Positions 1 through 5,159 of a DNA stretch of 6,588 nt are shown piece by piece; positions within the stretch are counted from its first letter, which is position 1, and the number at the start of each line of letters is the position of its first letter. The position numbers and the translations under genes are program-made. Source of the stretch: Sphingobium sp. Its GTDB lineage: Bacteria; Pseudomonadota; Alphaproteobacteria; Sphingomonadales; Sphingomonadaceae. The notes below the pieces were generated by a model. It saw only the letters and a list, made by a program, of their open reading frames with translations. It searched no databases and had not been told where the DNA came from. The DNA is taken from contig NZ_QFOA01000118.1 in the NCBI RefSeq assembly GCF_003248505.1, positions 1 through 6,588 on the forward strand, read 5' to 3'.

Positions 1-2
1 CG

Positions 3-1196
3 ATCCTCGTCCGCGCGCAGCATCAGACCCGCGAATTCGAGGACCGCTTCATCCAGATCGGCCTGCCCTATCGCATCGTCGGCGGATTTCGTTTCTACGA
101 ACGAGCCGAAATCCGGGATGCGCTGGCTTATCTCCGGCTGGTCAATCAGCCTGCCGACGATCTGGCCTTCGAACGCATCGTCAATGTGCCTAAGCGAGGG
201 CTTGGCGACAAGGCGGTGGAGAAACTGCATCGCCTTGCCCGTGCGCAGGGCATTCCGCTGACGCTGGCCGCCGCGCGCATACTCGACACCGACGAATTGA
301 CGCCGCAGGCCCGTCGCTCGCTCGGTGCCTTCGTCGGCGACCTTGCACGGTGGCGCGACCGGGCGGCGCAATTGCCCCATGCGGAGCTGGCGCGGCAGAT
401 ACTGGACGAAAGCGGCTATACCGCGATGCTGCAGGCGGAACGCTCGACCGAAAGCGCGGGGCGGCTGGAAAACCTCACCGAATTGACCCGCGCCATGGAG
501 GAGTATGAGACGCTGGGCGCGTTTTTGGAGCATGTCAGCCTCGTCATGGACAATGAGGCGCAGGCGGACGAGCGCAAGATCACGATCATGACCATCCATG
601 CCGCCAAAGGGCTGGAGTTCGACCATGTGTTCCTGGCCGGGTGGGAAGAAGGTCTGTTTCCATCGCAACGGGCGCTGGACGAAGGCGGGCTGAACAGCCT
701 GGAGGAGGAACGGCGGCTCGCTTATGTGGCGATCACGCGAGCGCGGCGACGCTGCACCATTCTCCATGCCGCCAACCGGCGCATCTACGGGCAATGGACC
801 AGTTCCATCCCCTCCCGTTTCGTTGGCGAACTGCCACCCGAGCATGTCGAGGAGGAAAGCAGCATGACCGGCGGCGCGTCCCTTTGGCGCGCCAACTGGT
901 CGGAGCGCGACGACCCTTTTGCCGACGTAGCGCGCGGCACCGGGCGCGGGCCGGGCTGGCAGAGAGCGCAATCGACAGGGCAGTTCAGCCGGGAGCCTGT
1001 GCGGATCGTCGAAGCGCGGGCATCGGCGGTGTCGCTCGGCAACAAGGGGCGCGACGACATGACCGTGGGGCTTCGCGTGTTTCACCAGAAATTCGGATAT
1101 GGCACCGTTGCGGAAATCGAAGGCAACAAGCTGGAGATCGATTTCGAAACTGCGGGCCGCAAGCGGGTGATGGACAGTTTCGTGAGCGTCGCCTGA
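3..1196 (+). CDS. uvrD: UvrD/PcrA-type ATP-dependent 3'-5' DNA helicase, C-terminal half (5' partial)
   Basis: This is a superfamily 1A helicase that unwinds DNA during repair and at stalled replication or transcription complexes. The frame is open at the left edge; 397 residues are visible, about half of the usual length, so Walker A and motifs Ia-III lie outside. Seen here: the motif IV region at residues 20-46 (PYRIVGGFRFYER, then IRDALAYL), motif V at about 196-206 (MTIHAAKGLEF), the GWEEGLFPS segment typical of UvrD/PcrA, and motif VI at about 236-248 (ERRLAYVAITRAR) with its arginine finger. A poorly conserved Gly/Arg-rich linker leads to a C-terminal module at about 355-397 (VGLRVFHQKFGYGTV...). 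In the PcrA/UvrD family this module is Tudor-like and contacts RNA polymerase. A GTG at 186 is internal and is not the real start. UvrD and PcrA cannot be told apart from this half. The HPP gene follows 25 bases after the stop. Confidence 0.93.
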   Translation: MLVRAQHQTREFEDRFIQIGLPYRIVGGFRFYERAEIRDALAYLRLVNQPADDLAFERIVNVPKRGLGDKAVEKLHRLARAQGIPLTLAAARILDTDELTPQARRSLGAFVGDLARWRDRAAQLPHAELARQILDESGYTAMLQAERSTESAGRLENLTELTRAMEEYETLGAFLEHVSLVMDNEAQADERKITIMTIHAAKGLEFDHVFLAGWEEGLFPSQRALDEGGLNSLEEERRLAYVAITRARRRCTILHAANRRIYGQWTSSIPSRFVGELPPEHVEEESSMTGGASLWRANWSERDDPFADVARGTGRGPGWQRAQSTGQFSREPVRIVEARASAVSLGNKGRDDMTVGLRVFHQKFGYGTVAEIEGNKLEIDFETAGRKRVMDSFVSVA

Positions 1197-1221
1197 GCCC
1201 CGCCGCCATTCGATAGCCGCA

Positions 1222-1908
1222 ATGCCTCTTCCCTTTTTCGAGCCGATCATGGCGGGCGCGCACTGGCCGGGGCGTGCGGTCGCGTGCCTGGGGGCAGCGC
1301 TGTGCCTTGCGCTGACGGTCCTGCTTTGCGCGCAATTGCCGCTTCTGCCCAGCGATCTGCCCGTCATCGTCGCGCCCCTCGGCGCTTCGGCAGTGCTGGT
1401 GTTCGCCGTACCCGCCAGTCCGCTCGCACAGCCTTGGCCGGTGATCGGGGGCAACATCATCTCCACGCTGGTGGGTGTAGCCATCTTTCGCCTGGTGCCT
1501 GATCTCGCGCTGGCGAGCGGGCTGGCAGTGGGCGGCGCGATCCTCGTCATGTCCCTGCTGCGCTGCCTGCATCCGCCGGGCGGCGCCGCTGCGCTGACGG
1601 CGGTGATCGGCAGCCAGGGCATTCATGCCGCGGGATTCGGATTTGCCATGGTGCCGGTGGGTATCAACTCCATCGCGCTGGTGGGGCTGGCGATGTTGTT
1701 CCATAGGCTAAGCGGTCGCAGCTACCCGCACAAACCGGCCTTGCCTGTGCAAGCGGCTCAAGCCGAACGGGCTGCGGCAGGTTTTATCGCAGAGGATATC
1801 GATCGTGCGCTGGAGGATATGCACGCAGATTTCGACATTGCGCGCGAAGACCTGGACATGCTTCTGTCGCGTGCGGAACTGCATGCGAAGCGACGGTCGG
1901 GCGAATAG
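1222..1908 (+). CDS. HPP family integral membrane protein
   Basis: A 228-residue membrane protein of the HPP family, named for its His-Pro-Pro motif, seen here at residues 117-119 in CLHPPGGAAALTAV. Other family landmarks are APLGASAVLVFAVPASPLAQP (51-71, shown in part by PLGASAVL) and the following VIGGNIIS. Hydrophobic stretches at about 18-40, 46-64, 75-93, 97-115 and 141-161 suggest four to five transmembrane helices in the inner membrane. The soluble C-terminus (about 188-225) carries EDIDRAL and DIAREDLDMLL, a helical tail I associate with many HPP proteins; no CBS pair is present. The function is uncertain; some cyanobacterial and plant members are linked to nitrite transport, which should not be assumed here. 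No clear Shine-Dalgarno precedes the ATG, but the N-terminal FFEPIMAGA resembles the conserved family start and supports this ATG over the one at 1249. It probably shares a transcript with the upstream helicase. Confidence 0.85.
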   Translation: MPLPFFEPIMAGAHWPGRAVACLGAALCLALTVLLCAQLPLLPSDLPVIVAPLGASAVLVFAVPASPLAQPWPVIGGNIISTLVGVAIFRLVPDLALASGLAVGGAILVMSLLRCLHPPGGAAALTAVIGSQGIHAAGFGFAMVPVGINSIALVGLAMLFHRLSGRSYPHKPALPVQAAQAERAAAGFIAEDIDRALEDMHADFDIAREDLDMLLSRAELHAKRRSGE

Positions 1909-1919
1909 CTGAAGAGATA

Positions 1920-1995
1920 TGGTGGAGCCTAGCGGGATCGAACCGCTGACCTCCTGCATGCCATGCAGGCGCTCTCCCAGCTGAGCTAAGGCCCC
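1920..1995 (-). tRNA. tRNA-Ala (anticodon GGC), second copy in transcription order
   Basis: Read on the minus strand, 76 nt fold into a complete cloverleaf. The acceptor stem is GGGGCCT with AGGCTCC and includes a G3·U70 wobble, the main identity element for alanyl-tRNA synthetase. The D-arm contains AGCTCAGCTGGGAGAGC. The anticodon stem CCTGC/GCAGG encloses the loop ATGGCAT, giving anticodon GGC, which reads GCC and GCU. The T-loop is GGTTCGATCC, the discriminator is A73, and CCA is encoded (1920-1922). It is identical over all 76 nt to the copy at 2115-2190. Its 3' end lies 11 bases from the convergent stop of the HPP gene, and I see no intrinsic terminator between them. Confidence 0.97.
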
Positions 1996-2114
1996 ATAAA
2001 GGTCGGCCATGCCGAACCATATGGTCAAGGCCATGTCCGGCATATGCCGTCGGCCCGATGTCCATGTCCTGCCGCAACAGGTATCGGCGGAGAATATTTC
2101 CCGATCCGAAAAAC
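1996..2114 (-). other. Spacer between the two tRNA-Ala genes, with hairpins
   Basis: The 119-base spacer holds no credible gene. It contains an imperfect inverted repeat at 2001-2018 (GGTCGGC and GCCGAACC, one bulged A, 3-base loop), which ends 5 bases before the 5' end of the downstream tRNA. It also holds two perfect palindromes, ACCATATGGT (2016-2025) and CGGCATATGCCG (2038-2049). The short distance and lack of an obvious promoter suggest that both tRNAs come from one precursor whose spacer is removed by RNases; this is inference. Confidence 0.5.
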
Positions 2115-2190
2115 TGGTGGAGCCTAGCGGGATCGAACCGCTGACCTCCTGCATGCCATGCAGGCGCTCTCCCAGCTGAGCTAAGGCCCC
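2115..2190 (-). tRNA. tRNA-Ala (anticodon GGC), first copy in transcription order
   Basis: A 76-nt cloverleaf on the minus strand, identical to the copy at 1920-1995: G3·U70 in the acceptor stem, anticodon GGC in the loop ATGGCAT, T-loop GGTTCGATCC, A73 and an encoded CCA (2115-2117). The identity stops exactly at the tRNA ends, so only the mature tRNA sequence is held the same. This fits either recent duplication followed by spacer drift or gene conversion. Two copies for GCC/GCU make sense in a genome where GCC is a dominant alanine codon, as in the genes of this window. Confidence 0.97.
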
Positions 2191-2199
2191 GTCACCAGA

Positions 2200-2229
2200 C
2201 CGAAGCGCCGTTTGGGTCCGGCGCTTCGG
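2200..2229 (-). promoter_or_regulatory. Strong stem-loop between the FYDLN-family gene and the tRNA pair
   Basis: A perfect inverted repeat, CCGAAGCGCCG (2200-2210) and CGGCGCTTCGG (2219-2229), gives an 11-bp GC-rich stem with an 8-base loop. It lies 52 bases past the stop of the minus-strand gene that ends at 2282 and 9 bases before the tRNA 5' end at 2190. No T-run follows on the minus strand, so a classical intrinsic terminator is doubtful. It could instead be an mRNA 3'-end stabiliser or a structured pre-tRNA leader. A weak promoter-like pair for the tRNAs (minus strand TTGCCA at 2262-2267, 17-base spacing, TAGAGG at 2239-2244) would place the hairpin at the extreme 5' end of the tRNA precursor. 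Confidence 0.55.
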
Positions 2230-2281
2230 AGGTCGCTGCCTCTAGGATCACGCGATCCCGTTGGCAAGCGGAAATTTTACG

Positions 2282-2620
2282 TCAATGATCGTCGTCGTCA
2301 CCGTCGGTGCCCGCTTCGACGCCCAGGTCGTCGTCGCCGCCCAGATCGACGTCATTGTCCGGGGAATCGCCGTCGTCATCGACGTCGATGTCCAGATCCA
2401 GATCGTCGTCCGCCGTCTCCAACTCGCCATCGGCGGTTTCGATGACCTTCTTGGGCGCGGCCTCTTCATACGGAAGCGGCTGCTTCGACTTGAGCACCGG
2501 CTCGGGCATCCAGGCGGTGTTGCAATTGATGCAGGTTACCGGATCATCCTTGCCAAGGTCATAGAAGCGCGTCGCGCATTTCGGGCAGGTCCGCTTCGTG
2601 CCCCATTCAGCCTTCACCAT
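2282..2620 (-). CDS. TIGR02300/FYDLN family zinc-ribbon protein with Asp-rich tail
   Basis: A 112-residue protein of the alphaproteobacterial TIGR02300 (FYDLN acid) family; its function is not known to me. The N-terminal half is conserved: EWGTKRTCPKCATRFYDLGKD spans residues 5-25, and Cys12, Cys15, Cys30 and Cys33 form two CxxC knuckles that should bind one zinc ion. The family signature FYDL is at 19-22, and LKSKQPLPYEE follows at 43-53. The C-terminal half is low in complexity and strongly acidic: residues 71-112 hold 21 Asp and one Glu, so it should be disordered and may mimic nucleic acid or bind basic partners or metal. The ATG follows an AGGAA at a slightly long 10-base spacing. It is transcribed away from aroA and toward the tRNA pair. 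The family call is firm; any link to RNA or transcription is only suggested by the zinc ribbon. Confidence 0.9.
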   Translation of the reverse strand: MVKAEWGTKRTCPKCATRFYDLGKDDPVTCINCNTAWMPEPVLKSKQPLPYEEAAPKKVIETADGELETADDDLDLDIDVDDDGDSPDNDVDLGGDDDLGVEAGTDGDDDDH

Positions 2621-2769
2621 GTCCGGCCTGTTCCTTTTCCGATACCAAAAACGTCAAATCACGCGGCCCAACACGGGGTTGGCCACGAAACGTCGCGCGC
2701 CTTGCCATAGCGGGACCGCGCTGTCAAAAGCCGGGCGCATTTTTTCGGTTCCAGCGCATCGGACAATCC
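2621..2769. promoter_or_regulatory. Divergent intergenic region between the FYDLN-family gene and aroA
   Basis: These 149 bases must carry the promoters of both the leftward zinc-ribbon gene and the rightward aroA operon. Visible elements are an imperfect hairpin at 2665-2684 (GGCCCAAC with GTTGGCC, one bulged C), a T6 run at 2740-2745, and, on the minus strand, TTGACG at 2651-2656 as a possible -35 without a convincing -10. On the plus strand TTGCCA at 2703-2708 also lacks a good -10. I cannot assign either promoter with confidence. Confidence 0.4.
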
Positions 2770-4110
2770 GTGACATCACAAGTCGATCAGCCCACGCCCC
2801 GCAGCTTCACCGCCGCCCCGCCCCTGCACGGCAGCGTGACCGTGCCGGGGGATAAGAGCATATCCCACCGCTCGCTGATGCTTTCGGCCCTTGCCGTGGG
2901 GGAAAGCCGTGTCGAAGGGCTGCTGGAAGGTGAGGACGTGCTGGCGACCGCCGCCGCGATGCGGGCGATGGGCGCGGCGATCGAACGCGACGCGGACGGC
3001 GTGTGGCACATTCACGGCGTAGGCGTGGGCGGCCTGCTCCAGCCGCAGACCGCGCTCGACATGGGCAACAGCGGCACGTCGACACGCCTGCTGATGGGCC
3101 TGCTCGCCAGTCACGACTTGACCGCGACGTTCGTGGGTGACGCGTCTCTCAGCAAACGTCCCATGGCGCGCGTCACCGAACCGCTCGGCCGGATGGGCGC
3201 CACCTTCACGACCAGTCCGGGCGAGCGGCTACCGCTCACGATGAAAGGAGCCTGCCCCGCCGTCGCGCTGGATTACCGCCTGCCGGTCGCTTCGGCACAG
3301 GTTAAATCGGCGATCCTGCTGGCGGGGCTCAACGCACCGGGCATCACCCGCGTGGTCGAGCCCGTTCCGACGCGCGACCATAGCGAACGGATGCTGAAGG
3401 GCTTTGGCGCGGACATCAAGGTAGACAGCGACGTGGACGGCTCGCGCGTCATCACACTGGTAGGCGAAGCGGAATTGCGCCCGCAGAATATCGTCGTTCC
3501 GGGCGACCCCTCCTCCGCCGCTTTCCCCATGGTCGCGGCGTTGCTGGTTCCTGGATCGCAAGTGACCATCGCCAATGTGGGCCTCAACGCGACGCGCGCG
3601 GGCCTGATCGACCTGCTGCGAGAGATGGGCGGCTCCATCGAGGTCGTGAATGCCCGCGAAGTCGGCGGCGAGCCGGTCGGCGACCTTGTCGTCACCGCAT
3701 CCGCCCTGAGGTGCGTCGAGCCCGATCCGGCTCGCGCACCCAGCATGATCGACGAATATCCCATCGCTTTCATCGCCGCCGCCGTTGCCGCGGGGCGCAG
3801 CGTCTTTCGCGGACTGGAGGAACTGCGCGTCAAGGAATCCGATCGGATCGCCGCCATGGCGGAAGGATTGCGCGCCATCGGCGTTGAGGTCGAGGAACTG
3901 GAGGACGGCATCATGATAGAAGGCAGCGGCGGCACCCCGCTTCGCGGCGGCGGGCCGGTTGCGACGAAACTGGACCATCGCATCGCCATGAGTTTTGCAG
4001 TCGCGGGACTGGTGTCGCGCGACGGCGTTATCGTCGACGACATGCGCCCGGTCGCGACCAGCTTCCCCACCTTCGTCCCGCTGCTCCGGCAACTGGGGGC
4101 CCTCGCATGA
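2770..4110 (+). CDS. aroA: 3-phosphoshikimate 1-carboxyvinyltransferase (EPSP synthase), class II-like
   Basis: This is the sixth step of the shikimate pathway: it transfers enolpyruvate from PEP to shikimate-3-phosphate, giving EPSP on the way to chorismate. It is a cytosolic enzyme of 446 residues, the usual length. Active-site landmarks are GDKSISHR (27-34), GNSGTSTR (99-106), SAQVK (175-179), TRDHSE (201-206), DEYP (328-331), KESDR (355-359) and DHRIAMS (402-408). RDHSE, GDKS, SAQVK and NATR (273-276) match the class II pattern set (RxHxE, GDKx, SAQxK, NxTR) known from the CP4 enzyme. Gly102 sits where CP4 has Ala100. I chose the GTG at 2770 because no in-frame ATG lies upstream nearby and the conserved RSFTAAPPLHGSVTVPGDKS follows; the ribosome binding site (CGGA, 6 bases upstream) is weak. 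The stop overlaps the next start (ATGA). Confidence 0.97.
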   Translation: MTSQVDQPTPRSFTAAPPLHGSVTVPGDKSISHRSLMLSALAVGESRVEGLLEGEDVLATAAAMRAMGAAIERDADGVWHIHGVGVGGLLQPQTALDMGNSGTSTRLLMGLLASHDLTATFVGDASLSKRPMARVTEPLGRMGATFTTSPGERLPLTMKGACPAVALDYRLPVASAQVKSAILLAGLNAPGITRVVEPVPTRDHSERMLKGFGADIKVDSDVDGSRVITLVGEAELRPQNIVVPGDPSSAAFPMVAALLVPGSQVTIANVGLNATRAGLIDLLREMGGSIEVVNAREVGGEPVGDLVVTASALRCVEPDPARAPSMIDEYPIAFIAAAVAAGRSVFRGLEELRVKESDRIAAMAEGLRAIGVEVEELEDGIMIEGSGGTPLRGGGPVATKLDHRIAMSFAVAGLVSRDGVIVDDMRPVATSFPTFVPLLRQLGALA

Positions 4111-4355
4111 CATTCGACCTTGCCAATGTCATCGGGTTGCTCGGCAGCGCGATCATGGTCGTCGCCTATGCTTACAGCAACATGGCGAAAACGCTTAACT
4201 TCCTGATCTTCAACCTGTTGAACCTTGTCGGATCGTTGTTGCTGATCTGGTCGCTGACCGTCCATTTCAACCTGGCGTCGATGGCACTGGAAATCGTCTG
4301 GGCCGCCATCGCTCTACTCGGCCTTGGCAATTCGCTGAGGAAAAAGCGCTCATGA
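4107..4355 (+). CDS. Small membrane protein, CBU_0592-like family
   Basis: An 82-residue, very hydrophobic protein with three likely transmembrane helices at about 5-24, 30-50 and 55-73 and a basic C-terminal tail (LRKKRS), which favours a cytoplasmic C-terminus. The pattern NLLNLVGSLLLIWSL followed by FNLASMALEIVWAAIALLGL matches, from memory, the CBU_0592-like family of small membrane proteins, whose function is unknown. Its ATG overlaps the aroA stop in ATGA and its own stop overlaps the cmk start in a second ATGA, so translation of all three genes is coupled. The Shine-Dalgarno is weak (a G-run about 10 bases upstream), so coupling to aroA probably drives its translation. It is real rather than a shadow: the frame exactly fills the gap between two housekeeping genes and its composition is that of a membrane protein. 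Nothing in the sequence shows a role in aromatic or nucleotide metabolism. Confidence 0.82.
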   Translation: MTFDLANVIGLLGSAIMVVAYAYSNMAKTLNFLIFNLLNLVGSLLLIWSLTVHFNLASMALEIVWAAIALLGLGNSLRKKRS

Positions 4356-4996
4356 TCGTCGCCGTCGACGGACCCGCCGCATCGGGCAAGGGCACCATCG
4401 CCAAGGCGCTGGGCCGCCATTACGGGTTGCCGGTGCTGGACACGGGCCTGCTCTATCGCGCGGTCGGGCTGGCTGTGCTGAAGGCTGGGCACGATCCCGA
4501 CATCGAAGCCGACGCACTGGCCGCCTGCGGCTTCGACGACGAGACGCTTGCCGACCCGGCGTTGCGTACCGAAGCGGTCGGCAGCCTCGCCTCGCGCGTT
4601 TCGGTGCACCAGAGCGTGCGCGACGCGCTGGTCCAGCGGCAGCGCGATTTTGCAACTCAGCCGGGCGGTGCGATCCTGGACGGACGGGATATCGGCACCG
4701 TGATCGCACCGGATGCAGACGCCAAGATCTTCGTAACGGCCAGCGTCCATGTGCGCGCGGAACGGCGCTTTCAGGATGCTCTGTCGCACGGCGGGCATCC
4801 GGACATGGACAGCCTGATCGCCGACATCCAGGCGCGCGACACCCGCGACATGAGCCGCGACCACGCTCCGTTGAAGCAGGCGGACGGCGCGGACTTGCTA
4901 GATACCAGCGATTTGACTATAGACGCTGCCGTCCAGCGGGCGATCGCGCTTGTGGACGCTCAGCTTGAAGGTCGCGCCTCTGGCCCGATCCGATAA
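4352..4996 (+). CDS. cmk: (d)CMP kinase (cytidylate kinase)
   Basis: It phosphorylates CMP and dCMP with ATP to the diphosphates, feeding RNA, DNA and phospholipid synthesis in the cytosol. The 214 residues form a compact NMP kinase: P-loop GPAASGKGT (7-15), the CMP-binding segment DTGLLYRAVG (30-39), the conserved LDGRDIGTVIAPDADAKIFV (109-128), and the arginine-rich LID region RDTRDMSRDHAPLKQADGA (162-180), followed by the family's LLDTSDLTID (182-191). The ATG overlaps the stop of the preceding membrane-protein gene, with AGGA 10 bases upstream, and a strong terminator follows directly, making it the last gene of the aroA operon. The aroA-cmk-rpsA order is a long-conserved proteobacterial arrangement. 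All catalytic landmarks are present and nothing is truncated. Confidence 0.97.
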   Translation: MIVAVDGPAASGKGTIAKALGRHYGLPVLDTGLLYRAVGLAVLKAGHDPDIEADALAACGFDDETLADPALRTEAVGSLASRVSVHQSVRDALVQRQRDFATQPGGAILDGRDIGTVIAPDADAKIFVTASVHVRAERRFQDALSHGGHPDMDSLIADIQARDTRDMSRDHAPLKQADGADLLDTSDLTIDAAVQRAIALVDAQLEGRASGPIR

Positions 4997-5024
4997 GGCG
5001 CGCGGAGTTTCCGGGCGCCCTTTT
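4997..5024 (+). terminator. Intrinsic terminator after cmk
   Basis: GGCGCGCGG (4997-5005) pairs with CCGGGCGCC (5011-5019), giving a 9-position stem with one G·G mismatch and a 5-base loop (AGTTT). It is followed by C and four Ts (5020-5024). It starts on the base after the cmk TAA. The short T-tract may make it leaky, but its shape and place are those of a Rho-independent terminator that separates the aroA operon from rpsA. Confidence 0.8.
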
Positions 5025-5159
5025 CGCTTATCACAGCCTGCGCGTTCCTTCGCTCAACCCTTTGGATACGTTGGCGATATTCGGTCGCGAACGTAGTTTG
5101 GCCTAAAGACCACCGGAGACAACCGGTAGGCCAGCAATGACGAGTGAAGGAATAACTTA
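5025..5159 (+). promoter_or_regulatory. rpsA promoter region, leader hairpin and ribosome binding site
   Basis: Because a terminator precedes it, this 135-base stretch should hold the rpsA promoter. The best candidate is TTGGCG (5071-5076), 17 bases, then TAGTTT (5094-5099); the -10 match is poor, so this is tentative. A two-part hairpin follows: GGCCT (5100-5104) with AGGCC (5128-5132), and inside it ACCGG (5112-5116) with CCGGT (5123-5127) around the loop AGACAA. A strong Shine-Dalgarno AAGGA (5147-5151) stands 8 bases before the ATG. A structured leader would fit autogenous control by S1, known for rpsA in enterobacteria, but that is inference here. Confidence 0.5.

Noticed and set aside
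985..1704. 239-codon minus-strand frame opposite the helicase end and the HPP gene
   Set aside because: It spans two real genes on the other strand, is rich in Arg/Gln/His as expected for a shadow, and has no recognisable feature.
1708..2154. Minus-strand frame with the peptide QLGERLHGMQEVSGSIPLG across the tRNA region
   Set aside because: This is a conceptual translation of tRNA-Ala, a well-known spurious annotation. The peptide repeats because the tRNA is present twice.
2282..2420. GTC-rich tandem pattern that resembles a microsatellite
   Set aside because: It is the reverse strand of Asp codons (GAC/GAT) in the acidic tail of the zinc-ribbon protein; no fixed repeat unit and no spacer as in CRISPR.
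2261..2710. 149-codon plus-strand frame opposite the zinc-ribbon gene
   Set aside because: It is the antisense of the conserved TIGR02300 gene; its Val/Ile/Asp-rich product reflects the mirrored Asp codons.
3229..4265. Two long minus-strand open frames opposite aroA (294 and 330 codons)
   Set aside because: They are shadows of aroA in high-GC DNA; no motif, no ribosome binding site, and aroA is unambiguous on the plus strand.
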